A stretch of 64,000 bases of DNA, taken from NCBI GenBank assembly GCA_035553375.1, contig DATNCY010000378.1, forward strand, positions 1-64,000. The letters are read 5' to 3'. Both the position numbers and the translations under genes were made by a program. This document shows positions 45,737-53,809 of the stretch, one piece after another (positions within the stretch are counted from its first letter, which is position 1; each line of letters begins with the position of its first letter). Source of the stretch: JAJPHU01 sp035553375. GTDB lineage: Bacteria > Planctomycetota > Planctomycetia > Gemmatales > Gemmataceae. The notes under the pieces are model-generated. The model had not been told where the DNA came from, searched no databases, and was given only the letters and a program-made list of their open reading frames with translations.

Positions 45737-45990
45737 AAAGGACCGATGTAACCTACGGCCAACTGGACAGAGTATTGCGTTCGCTGGGGTTTTCTTGCCG
45801 GCTAGCGACGTTAGATCCGCCATCCCGTGTGTACGAACACAAGAAGTCTGGAGCGTCTATCCTGCTGCCTCCTTTTCCCGAGGGGGATGGGGTACTCGAT
45901 TATCATCTGATCGCCGTGCGAACGACCTTGGATGGTTTTGGTATCGCTGATCCCACCGCTTTCGCAGCCGAACTACAGAAGGCGGGCTAA
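45733..45990 (+). CDS. Small partner protein of the DUF4365 gene
   Basis: 85 residues. VTYGQLDRVLRSLGFSC, VYEHKKSGASILLPPFP and HLIAVRTTLDGFGI have the size and strand-helix pattern of HicA-like or other small alpha/beta proteins; I cannot name a family with certainty. GAGAGGG precedes the ATG. Translationally coupled to the DUF4365 gene, which suggests that they act together. Confidence 0.65.
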   Translation: MKRTDVTYGQLDRVLRSLGFSCRLATLDPPSRVYEHKKSGASILLPPFPEGDGVLDYHLIAVRTTLDGFGIADPTAFAAELQKAG

Positions 45991-46118
45991 AAGTATCGAA
46001 CAGAAATGGCCGTCGTCGCCCAGTGTGGCAGAGTTCGGCGAGTTCATGCAAAGTTTCCTGGAGTATCCGGCATTCGCATAAGAGGACGACACCTAACTGA
46101 ACGGAACGAGTGACTGCT

Positions 46119-47453
46119 ATGACGAAACCGCAATCGCACAAGATCAGCCGGCGAACGCTGCTCAAAGGCGTCGGCGTGACGATGGCTCTGCCGTGGCTGG
46201 AGTCGATTCCTGTTTGGGGGAGCGAATCGCCTTCCGGCGCGGCCGCTTCCTCGCCTCCCCGACGATTCGCGGCTCTGTTCATGGGCAACGGCATCAGTCC
46301 CAAAAACTGGTGGGCAAAAGGTTCCGGCGCCGAAATGCAATTGAGCAAGAGCCTCGAACCTTTGTCTTCCCTTCGGCCGCGCTTGAACGTCATCTCCGGT
46401 TTGTTCAACAAGCACGCCACCGGCGTCGGCATCCACCCCGGACAGACCGGCAATATCCTATCGGGGGCCGCACTCCAGAAGGGGGCCGTGCTGCGCGGCG
46501 GCGTCAGCATGGATCAGGTGCTTGGCAAGCATCTCGGAGAAGCGACCGCGCAACCGAGTCTGGTGCTGGGATGCGAGCAGCCGATCACCGGCTATCACGA
46601 AACGAATTTCTCGATGGCCTACAGTTCGCATATTTCCTGGCAAGACGCGAACTCTCCGGTGCCGATGGAGGTTTATCCATCGTTGGCCTTCGACAGCCTT
46701 TTCGACAATCAAGGCAGCCGGCGGACAATCAGCATTCTCGATCGCGTCCAGGAGCAAGCCGCGGCGCTCAATCGTCAGGTCAGTCATGCCGATCGAGCCA
46801 AGCTCGACGAATACCTGACCAGCGTTCGTGAAGTGGAGAAACGAGTCGAACGCAGCCGGGCCACGAAAGATCGCGCCGAGGAACGGGCACGCGATCGAGG
46901 CAAGCCGGCGCTCACGATGCGGCGTCCCGATAACGGACTGCCCGAAGACATCCGCGAACACATGCGCTTGATGTGCGACATCATCGCGCTGGCCTTCCAG
47001 ACCGATAAGACGCGCGTTGCCACGCTGCTTTTGTGCCGCGATCTGTCGGGACTTTTCTATCCGTTCCTCGATGTGCGGACGGCTCATCATCCGACTTCTC
47101 ACGCGGACGATTCCGACGCTTACGAGCGGGTGACGCGCTATTACGTGAGTCAATTGGCGTACCTCGCCGGCCGGTTGGCGAAGATGCCGGAAGGCGGCTC
47201 CACCGTACTCGATAACTCGTGCCTGATGTTCATCTCGAACATGTGGTCGGGCAGCCGGCACGATTCGGGCAAGTTGCCGGTGCTGCTGGTAGGTGGTCTC
47301 GGCGGCACACTTGCCACCGGCCGAATCCTCGATTACACCGGGCGTGGTGATGAAAACCGCAAACTGTGTAGCCTGTATTTATCGCTGATGAAACGCATGG
47401 GAGTGAGAGGCGAGCGGTTCGGGGATTCCACGGCCCCACTCGCCGGACTGTGA
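46119..47453 (+). CDS. Tat-exported DUF1552 protein
   Basis: 444 residues. SRRTLLKGVGVTMALPWLE is a twin-arginine signal. RFAALFMGNGISPKNWW, then SGLFNKHATGVGIHPG and late MFISNMWSGSRHDSGKLPV are characteristic of the DUF1552 family, found with DUF1592-type haem proteins in planctomycetes. Function unknown; a periplasmic metal-dependent hydrolase is one idea. Here the usual DUF1592 partner is absent; the next gene is instead a PVC propeller-HEAT-haem protein. GTG 46110 is also in frame; ATG 46119 fits the Tat leader better. Confidence 0.9.
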   Translation: MTKPQSHKISRRTLLKGVGVTMALPWLESIPVWGSESPSGAAASSPPRRFAALFMGNGISPKNWWAKGSGAEMQLSKSLEPLSSLRPRLNVISGLFNKHATGVGIHPGQTGNILSGAALQKGAVLRGGVSMDQVLGKHLGEATAQPSLVLGCEQPITGYHETNFSMAYSSHISWQDANSPVPMEVYPSLAFDSLFDNQGSRRTISILDRVQEQAAALNRQVSHADRAKLDEYLTSVREVEKRVERSRATKDRAEERARDRGKPALTMRRPDNGLPEDIREHMRLMCDIIALAFQTDKTRVATLLLCRDLSGLFYPFLDVRTAHHPTSHADDSDAYERVTRYYVSQLAYLAGRLAKMPEGGSTVLDNSCLMFISNMWSGSRHDSGKLPVLLVGGLGGTLATGRILDYTGRGDENRKLCSLYLSLMKRMGVRGERFGDSTAPLAGL

Positions 47454-47541
47454 TCTCGCGGCTCATGCTCGCTACAGGATACTATCCCGATCTCTTATTT
47501 CGCCTTTGCACCGATTGTCAGCGGTTACACGGCACGGCCGT

Positions 47542-47585
47542 TTTTTCGTGAGCGCCAGCGTTTTAGGGCTGGCGCTCACGAAAAA
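47542..47585. repeat. Hairpin, AGCGCCAGC family, copy 8
   Basis: TTTTTCGTGAGCGCCAGC and its exact reverse complement around eight bases. With flanking T and A runs it can serve as a terminator in both directions. Confidence 0.85.
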
Positions 47586-47708
47586 TACCACAATCCGCGC
47601 ACACACCCAGTACGAGAAGTCGGATGACCAATGTTGTTCGCGTGCTTTCCGGCTGGTATGGTGTATCGATTGCCTACCTCACCGCCCCGCATGAAAGGGT
47701 TCTCCGCG

Positions 47709-50700
47709 ATGTCCCGTCTGTTCGCGCTCGTCGGTCTGCTCGGCCTCGTCGCTCCGCTGTCCGCCGCTTCTCCGCTGCCCAAAGCGCCGCCCGGTTTCCG
47801 AGTCGAGTTGGTGCTGGAAGCGCCCGCCATTGAAGCGCCGACGGCGCTATGCGTCGCGCCCAACGGCGACGTTTATTTCGCCGAAGACCCGATGGATATG
47901 AGTGGTCCGCCGACGAAGAACATCGACAAAATCTGGCTGCTCAAGGGCGGCGATCCCAAGAAGAAAATCCTCTTCGCCGACAAAATGTGGGCCGTCATGG
48001 GTTTGGAGATTGTCCGCGATAAATTGTATGTCGTCCACGCTCCGCATGTCACCGTGTTCACGCTCGACGCCGAGGGCAAGGCGAAGAAACGCGAGGAATT
48101 GTTCGACGATCTCGGTCCCAAAATGGCCGGCGCGCCGAGCTTCAACGATCACATTCCCAGCGGCATCCGCATGGGCATGGACGGCTGGCTCTACGTGTCC
48201 ATCGGCGACAAGGGCATTCCGAAGATGACGCGCAAGGAGACCAATAAGGGTTCCGTGCATGTCGCCGAGGGGCGTTGGCGGCACTCGAAAGAAGGGCATC
48301 ATATCAGTCTCGAAGGCGGCGGTGTCATTCGTTTTCGGCCCGACGGCTCCGGCCTGGAAGTGTTCGCCAGCGGCACGCGTAATCATCTCGACGTGCCACT
48401 GGATGAACATGATCGCATATTTGTGCGCGACAATACCGACGATGGCCGCGGTTGGTGGACGCGCTTGATGTATCTGCCGCCGGGCGGTTACATGGGCTAT
48501 CCGTGGGCGTACACGCAGCGCCCCAAGGAGACGCTGCCGATGATCCGCGACTTCGGCGGCGGCTCACCGTGCGGCGGCTATGTGTATTGCGATGACGGAC
48601 TGCCCCCGACGTATCGCGGCCGCATCTTCCATTGCGAATGGGGACAAGGCAAGGTGTGGGGTGTCAAGGTCGCCCCGGACGGCGGCGGCTTCAAGTTCGT
48701 CGATCAAATCGCCCTGCTGGAACCAGGGACCGTGAAGGATTTTCGTCCGTTCTCGCTGCGGCCGACGGCGGACGGTCGCGGTTTCTATGTCACCGATTGG
48801 GGGTTCAGTGGTTGGTTGTCGAAGGTCAAGGCGGGGCGATTGTGGAAGGTGACGTACACCGGCGACGATGTGAAGCCGGCCCCGCGCGGGAAGGATACGG
48901 ATTCGATTGAACAATTGATTAAGGCGCTGGATCATCCGGCGCATACAGAGCGGCTACGAGCGCAGCGGCAATTGCTGGCGCGGAAGCGGTCGGCCGCGAA
49001 GGCTCTGGAGAAAGCATGGTCTGACGAGAAGCTGAGTCCGCGAGCCAAGACCCATGCTTTATGGGTGTTGGCGGAAAATAATTCTCCGAAATGGGTGGAC
49101 TGGGCAGTCGTTTGCCTGAAGGATGACAGAAATCGTGACCTGCGGCTCGAAGCGGTGCGCGTTCTCGGTTGTGAGCATGATGCGGAGATCGACGATGAGC
49201 CGGTGCCCCAGGGACAAGAGAGCAAGGAGGGGAAGATCAAGAAAAAGGTAACCCTGGCGGCTATTTTTCGCGGTCTGATGGCAAAGGGAATGGGTGCTGA
49301 ACTGCTTGATCGCTTATTGGGACTTGCCGAAGAAGATGTGGATCCACAAATCCGAATGCAAGCCGTCTTCACTCTGGAGACGTATCTTTTCGAGTTACAT
49401 CCAGAGTCAAGGGAGCATCCTGAATCGCTTGATCGGTTGGTAAGACGACTGGGAAGCGAGACCGATCATTGGGTACGCGCTGCTCTGGTGCGCGTACTCA
49501 AGCGCGCCGAGGTCTGGAATTCTTCCAGGTTTCAGCGTCTCGTGCCGGAGATCCTCAAACAGAACAAGGATCTTGCCCTGGATGGTCTCTTTCGAGTGCT
49601 TGCGGAGGAGTATCAACTCCCTGCCGTGATAGCGCTGAGTGAATTGCTCAAACACCAAGATCCCGTGGTGCGCCAACGAACCGTGGAAACCCTCACTCGC
49701 GCTTACAAGGACCGCAAGCCCTACGCCGGCGGTTGGTGGGGTACGCAACCCGCCGGCCAGAAACCGCCGGCTCGCGTGGTCGTTTGGGGAGTCACATCGC
49801 AGGTGCGCGAGGCCATCCTCGGCGCACTCGCCGACAAGGACGCCGGTGTCCGCAAGGCCGCCGTCACCGCCCTTATCGCTATGAGCGATCCACAAACGCT
49901 GCAACCGCTCGTCAAGCGATTCGATACCGAGAAGGATGCCGCCGCTCGCGTCGATCTCGTGCGCGCTATCGCCGGTCTGCCGCCGGCGAAAACGACGGAC
50001 TTTCTCGCTGGCATCCTCAAGGACAACAAGAACCCCGAAGCGCTGCGCCTGGAAGCGATCACCGGGCTGGAAAAAAGTAAGACGCCGGCGGCATTGGCGA
50101 GCCTGGCGGCGGCGGCCACGCCGACCGAACCCGTCGCCTTGCAAATCCGCGCGCTCGAAGCGTTGGGCGCCATGAAGACGCCGCAAGCGAAAACCGTGTG
50201 CGCTGCCAGTCTCCGAAGTGTCGAGCCATCCGTGCGGAAATCCGCCGCAAGCACGCTTGCGAAATTGGGCGATCCCACGGCGGCCAAGCTGCTTTTGCCG
50301 GTGCTGAAGGACAAGGAAGCGAGCGTGCGCATCGCTGCCATTCAGACGCTCGGCACCCTCAAGGCGAAGGACGCGATTCCCGCGCTGCTGCAAGCGACCG
50401 GCGACAACGCCACGCAGTTCGACGCCGTCACCGCCTTGGCGCAGATGCCGGATAAACGCGCTCTGTCGGCGTACCTCACCGGCTTGGCATCGAAGAACGT
50501 CGAACTGCGCAAGACGTGCCGGCAGGCCATCGCCCTGCTGCGCGAGGATGTGGTACCGACGCTGGAACAACTCGCCAAGGGCAACGAAATCCCTGCCGCG
50601 GCCCTGGCCGAGTTGCGCGAGGTTTATTCGTCCTTCGTCCCTGTCGTCTCCTGGCGTGTCATCGGCCCCTTCTCGCGCGATGGCAAAGTCCATCCCCCCC

Positions 50701-51602
50701 AGAATGAACAGAAGTTCGATTCCGTCTATAAGGGAGCGGATAAGGATGTTAAATGGCAAACAATCCAGGGCGACGCCCGCCAATACGGTCGCGTCAACCT
50801 CGCCGCTCGGCTGAGTCCGAACTCGCAAGTCGTCGCCTACGCCTACGCCGAGATTGAATCATCGGCAGCCCGCGACGCCACGCTGCTTTGCGGCAGCGAC
50901 GATACGATTACTATTTGGCTCAATGGCAAAAAAGTCCACAATCACCCGACCGATCGCGGTTGGAATCCGAATCAGGACAAGGTGAATGTGCATCTGGAAA
51001 AGGGCAAGAATCGTCTGCTGGTCCAGTGCGGCAACAGCGGCGGGCCGTGGGATTTCAGCGTCGGCGTCTCCGGCGAAACGGATCGCTACGCCTTCCTCAA
51101 GGGCGGTGATCGGAAGTTCGACCTCGAAGCATTCCGCGCTCATGCCCGCAAGAACAAGGGCGACGCCGAACGCGGCCGCAAGTTATTCGCGGATACGAAG
51201 GGTCTTGCATGTGTTAAATGCCATGCGGTCGGCAGCCAAGGCGGACAGGTCGGCCCGGACCTCGCCGGCATCGGCCTGCGCTACAGCCGCGAAGATTTGA
51301 TGACCTCGATCCTGGAACCGTCGAAGGTGATCGCCCAGGGATACGAAACCATCGTCCTTGAGACGAAAAAAGGCCAGACGCTGACCGGCGTGTTCAAGGG
51401 CGACAGCGGCGACGCGGTGAATCTGACGGATAATGAAGGCAAAGCGCATCGCATCCTGAAAAAAGACATCGAGGAGCGTATTTTCTCGCAGGTGTCCACG
51501 ATGCCCAACGGTCTGAGCGACGGCATGACGCTGCAAGATTTCGCCGACATTATCGCCTTTTTGGAAGCGCGGCGCGAAGACAAGGCGATTCCGAAAAAAT
51601 AG
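47709..51602 (+). CDS. Secreted PVC propeller / HEAT / jelly-roll / cytochrome c protein
   Basis: 1297 residues with a signal peptide (about 1-20). A sorbosone-dehydrogenase-like PVC propeller spans about 25-385 (ALCVAPNGDVYFAED, GMDGWLYVSIGDKG, YVTDWGFSG). HEAT repeats occupy about 405-975. A beta-sandwich lies at about 990-1110 (CGSDDTITIWLNGKK), and the haem domain has C1168-V-K-C-H1172 with CHAVGSQGGQVGPDL. Likely an extracytoplasmic dehydrogenase with its own electron acceptor. ATG 47709 has AAAGGG nine bases upstream and starts a good signal peptide. It shares propeller, HEAT and haem modules with the 9297-13634 protein but lacks ThuA. Confidence 0.9.
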   Translation: MSRLFALVGLLGLVAPLSAASPLPKAPPGFRVELVLEAPAIEAPTALCVAPNGDVYFAEDPMDMSGPPTKNIDKIWLLKGGDPKKKILFADKMWAVMGLEIVRDKLYVVHAPHVTVFTLDAEGKAKKREELFDDLGPKMAGAPSFNDHIPSGIRMGMDGWLYVSIGDKGIPKMTRKETNKGSVHVAEGRWRHSKEGHHISLEGGGVIRFRPDGSGLEVFASGTRNHLDVPLDEHDRIFVRDNTDDGRGWWTRLMYLPPGGYMGYPWAYTQRPKETLPMIRDFGGGSPCGGYVYCDDGLPPTYRGRIFHCEWGQGKVWGVKVAPDGGGFKFVDQIALLEPGTVKDFRPFSLRPTADGRGFYVTDWGFSGWLSKVKAGRLWKVTYTGDDVKPAPRGKDTDSIEQLIKALDHPAHTERLRAQRQLLARKRSAAKALEKAWSDEKLSPRAKTHALWVLAENNSPKWVDWAVVCLKDDRNRDLRLEAVRVLGCEHDAEIDDEPVPQGQESKEGKIKKKVTLAAIFRGLMAKGMGAELLDRLLGLAEEDVDPQIRMQAVFTLETYLFELHPESREHPESLDRLVRRLGSETDHWVRAALVRVLKRAEVWNSSRFQRLVPEILKQNKDLALDGLFRVLAEEYQLPAVIALSELLKHQDPVVRQRTVETLTRAYKDRKPYAGGWWGTQPAGQKPPARVVVWGVTSQVREAILGALADKDAGVRKAAVTALIAMSDPQTLQPLVKRFDTEKDAAARVDLVRAIAGLPPAKTTDFLAGILKDNKNPEALRLEAITGLEKSKTPAALASLAAAATPTEPVALQIRALEALGAMKTPQAKTVCAASLRSVEPSVRKSAASTLAKLGDPTAAKLLLPVLKDKEASVRIAAIQTLGTLKAKDAIPALLQATGDNATQFDAVTALAQMPDKRALSAYLTGLASKNVELRKTCRQAIALLREDVVPTLEQLAKGNEIPAAALAELREVYSSFVPVVSWRVIGPFSRDGKVHPPQNEQKFDSVYKGADKDVKWQTIQGDARQYGRVNLAARLSPNSQVVAYAYAEIESSAARDATLLCGSDDTITIWLNGKKVHNHPTDRGWNPNQDKVNVHLEKGKNRLLVQCGNSGGPWDFSVGVSGETDRYAFLKGGDRKFDLEAFRAHARKNKGDAERGRKLFADTKGLACVKCHAVGSQGGQVGPDLAGIGLRYSREDLMTSILEPSKVIAQGYETIVLETKKGQTLTGVFKGDSGDAVNLTDNEGKAHRILKKDIEERIFSQVSTMPNGLSDGMTLQDFADIIAFLEARREDKAIPKK

Positions 51603-51644
51603 TCGTTCTGGCTGCGTGCGCTGATTCGGGTAGTGGGTTGTCAT

Positions 51645-51799
51645 TTTCGTTAGCCCAGCCCTTCAGGGCTGGGTATGGCGTCAGGGCGAGGCGGCTCTGG
51701 GGCTTTAGCCCCTCAGCGTGTCCACACAGCGGAGAGCCTGAAGGCTCCTCATCCCGCGTGCTTGCCACACCCCAGCCCTGAAGGGCTGGGCTAACGAAA
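51645..51799. repeat. Long inverted repeat, TTTCGTTAGCCCAGCCCTTC type
   Basis: 29-base perfect arms (51645-51673, 51771-51799) enclose 97 bases that contain smaller hairpins (CTGGGGC...GCCCCTCAG and GAGCCTGAAGGCTC). Each arm itself includes CAGCCCTTCAGGGCTG. No gene inside. Confidence 0.85.
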
Positions 51800-51892
51800 A
51801 AACAGTCCCCGAAACGATTCACGCGCTCGTCGCTGTCGCGGGTTGCCTGTCGGGCCTGGATCCCGAGTTCGCACAAGGTAGGTGGCGATCTT

Positions 51893-52117
51893 ATGGTAGT
51901 CATCACGTTTGCCGATCGCGCTACCGAAAAACGGGCGTTGGGCTTTTTGCTTGGCCGCTTCTCGGGACGTGTCCTTCGTTCCGGGGAGCATCTGGTGCCG
52001 GAGGCGGCGCTGGAAGCGCTGGCGGATCAGAACATCCCTTTCACCGTCAAGGGCAAGGCGACTTCGCCCACCATGCGACGACCGCCGCCAGAAGAGCCGC
52101 GAGCGCTACCGAGGTAA
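51893..52117 (+). CDS. Small conserved-looking hypothetical protein
   Basis: 74 residues. TFADRATEKRALGFLLGRFSG and VPEAALEALADQNIPFTVKG look like a genuine folded protein of the kind I associate with small planctomycete genes. The last 20 residues (rich in Pro/Arg) overlap the 3' end of the convergent UbiA gene and may not be conserved. Function unknown. Confidence 0.55.
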   Translation: MVVITFADRATEKRALGFLLGRFSGRVLRSGEHLVPEAALEALADQNIPFTVKGKATSPTMRRPPPEEPRALPR

Positions 52118-52997
52118 TCCACAGCGGCACCCGGCGGGCGCTGGCCTTCACGGCCGCAATCGCTTCGTCATCGCCGGCCCAATTGATCTGCCGTCGAAGT
52201 TGGGCGATGCTCCCCATCACGAAAGCCGATGCCCCCAGCAACGGCAGCAGCGCCGCAAATGCCGGCACGGATATGTTCGCATGCCAATACAGCAGGGCGA
52301 ATGCCGCGATTAGCCCTGTGTTCCCGATTGCCGTGAACCATAGCGCCAGCGCGATGCCGCGTTTCAGCCCCAGTGCGACGATGGCCGTGCCCACATTCAT
52401 GGCGCGATCCTCGGGATAATCTTCCGCCGTGTTGACGAGGATCACACCGGTTTGCGTCATCCCGTAGGCGAAGGCCACCGCCAGTACGTCCCACGCCGGC
52501 CAGGAGGTGAACAGCAGCGCCGTGTAGATCATCGGCCCGGTGAACAAGCCCAGCCAGTAGAACCCTATTTGCCACAAGCCCCGTCCCTTAAGCCGGAATG
52601 GCTCGATCGAATAGGCGTAAGCCGCGAACAATCCGAACAGGCAGCCGGGCAGCAGAATCCAGCGGTCGAGCCGCCAGGCCAAGTGCGCGGCCAAGGCGAT
52701 GGCGAACAGTGCCGATAATGTCGCCTGCGCGATGACGCCGCGGACGCCGATTCCCAAAACGGCCTCGGTCAGATGCGGCTTATACAGCGCATCGAGATCG
52801 CGGTCGGCGAGGCAGTTCAGCAAGTCACCGAAGGCGAACAGGAAGAAGAAAATCAACGCCCCTTCCCAGAAGGGAACGGTGGCGAAGGCCGAGGCGTCAT
52901 CAATGGTCAGAAAAACCGGGATGAGGAAAATCGGCACTTCGGCGAGGCGGTATTCCACGCGCCGCAGGCGGAGCGACCACATCAGGTAGCGCAGCAT
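52047..52997 (-). CDS. UbiA-family prenyltransferase
   Basis: 316 residues with eight or nine membrane helices. The first aspartate motif is N61-x3-D65-x3-D69 (NCLADRDLD), the second D193-x3-D197 (AEDYPEDRA); both bind Mg2+-prenyl diphosphate. UbiA enzymes attach isoprenoid chains to aromatic or lipid acceptors at the membrane. It begins 21 bases after the oxygenase gene, in an operon with an isocyanide synthase, so a prenylated isonitrile or a prenylated precursor is plausible. The prenyl donor and acceptor are unknown. No ubiquinone or menaquinone genes are adjacent. Confidence 0.88.
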   Translation of the reverse strand: MLRYLMWSLRLRRVEYRLAEVPIFLIPVFLTIDDASAFATVPFWEGALIFFFLFAFGDLLNCLADRDLDALYKPHLTEAVLGIGVRGVIAQATLSALFAIALAAHLAWRLDRWILLPGCLFGLFAAYAYSIEPFRLKGRGLWQIGFYWLGLFTGPMIYTALLFTSWPAWDVLAVAFAYGMTQTGVILVNTAEDYPEDRAMNVGTAIVALGLKRGIALALWFTAIGNTGLIAAFALLYWHANISVPAFAALLPLLGASAFVMGSIAQLRRQINWAGDDEAIAAVKASARRVPLWITSVALAALLAAVVAWWAKSPCP

Positions 52998-53018
52998 CGG
53001 TCCCTCATCATGACGCCT

Positions 53019-53792
53019 CTACAAGATATTGATTCGCCGCAGGTGGCGCGGAGTCGATCCATCGAAGGCGCGGCGGCCATGCAAGAGAGCATGGTTGTCG
53101 GCCAATAGGACATCGTTAGCGCGCCAGGCGTGGGCATAACACAGAGACGGATCATTTAGCAGTTCATGCAGGCGCGCGAGAAAGGCCAGCCGATCCGCCG
53201 CCGCTACGCCGTCAATCGACAGATGCACCGGATTCACATCCTCGACCGGCTCCGCGAAACGCAGCACGAACTGACCTGATACGGGATGATGGTCGATCAT
53301 CGGCGCGGTAAAGGTGCCGCCGTAATGGACGATCTTTTCGGTGCGGTAAGTGATGCGAATGCGCTCCCAGGCGGCGCGCTCTTCGGAGGAAATGCCTTCG
53401 AGCAAGCGGACGGTATCGCAGAAGATCGTTTCGCCACCGCTACCCAGGGCGGGGGCAGTACGGCAGTGGAAAAAGATGTAGTGCGGCACACGACCGGCGA
53501 AAGCGCCGTCCCAGTGAAACGGCACGGCACGATTGCTGTACAAATAGTTGCCGGCCTCGGCGCGTGGGACCAACTCATTGACAGCGCCGAACTCCCATTC
53601 GAGAAGGTCGCCGAGTTGACGGCAAAAAGCCAGCATCTCGTCGTCGTCGGGTGAAGCGAAGCCGCGCAGAACAATGAGGCGATGCTCGGCCACCTCAGCG
53701 CGTAGGCGGTGTGCCGGCAGCGCGGCCAAAAGGTTTTGCTGCGACTCGGCGACGATCTCGACGCCGAACGGTTGGAGATATTGCGTCTTCAT
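53019..53792 (-). CDS. TauD/PvcB-like Fe(II)/2-oxoglutarate oxygenase
   Basis: 257 residues. Iron ligands H93-x-D95 (FHWDGAF) and H238 (LLHGRRAF) are present, with a 2-oxoglutarate-binding arginine near 252 (RRINIL). VLRGFASPDDDEMLAFCRQLG is the usual N-terminal TauD strand. Following an isocyanide synthase by 17 bases, it best fits PvcB, which desaturates, decarboxylates or otherwise tailors the isonitrile amino acid. Which of these reactions applies cannot be told from sequence. Confidence 0.9.
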   Translation of the reverse strand: MKTQYLQPFGVEIVAESQQNLLAALPAHRLRAEVAEHRLIVLRGFASPDDDEMLAFCRQLGDLLEWEFGAVNELVPRAEAGNYLYSNRAVPFHWDGAFAGRVPHYIFFHCRTAPALGSGGETIFCDTVRLLEGISSEERAAWERIRITYRTEKIVHYGGTFTAPMIDHHPVSGQFVLRFAEPVEDVNPVHLSIDGVAAADRLAFLARLHELLNDPSLCYAHAWRANDVLLADNHALLHGRRAFDGSTPRHLRRINIL

Positions 53793-53809
53793 GGATATTT
53801 TTACTATCT

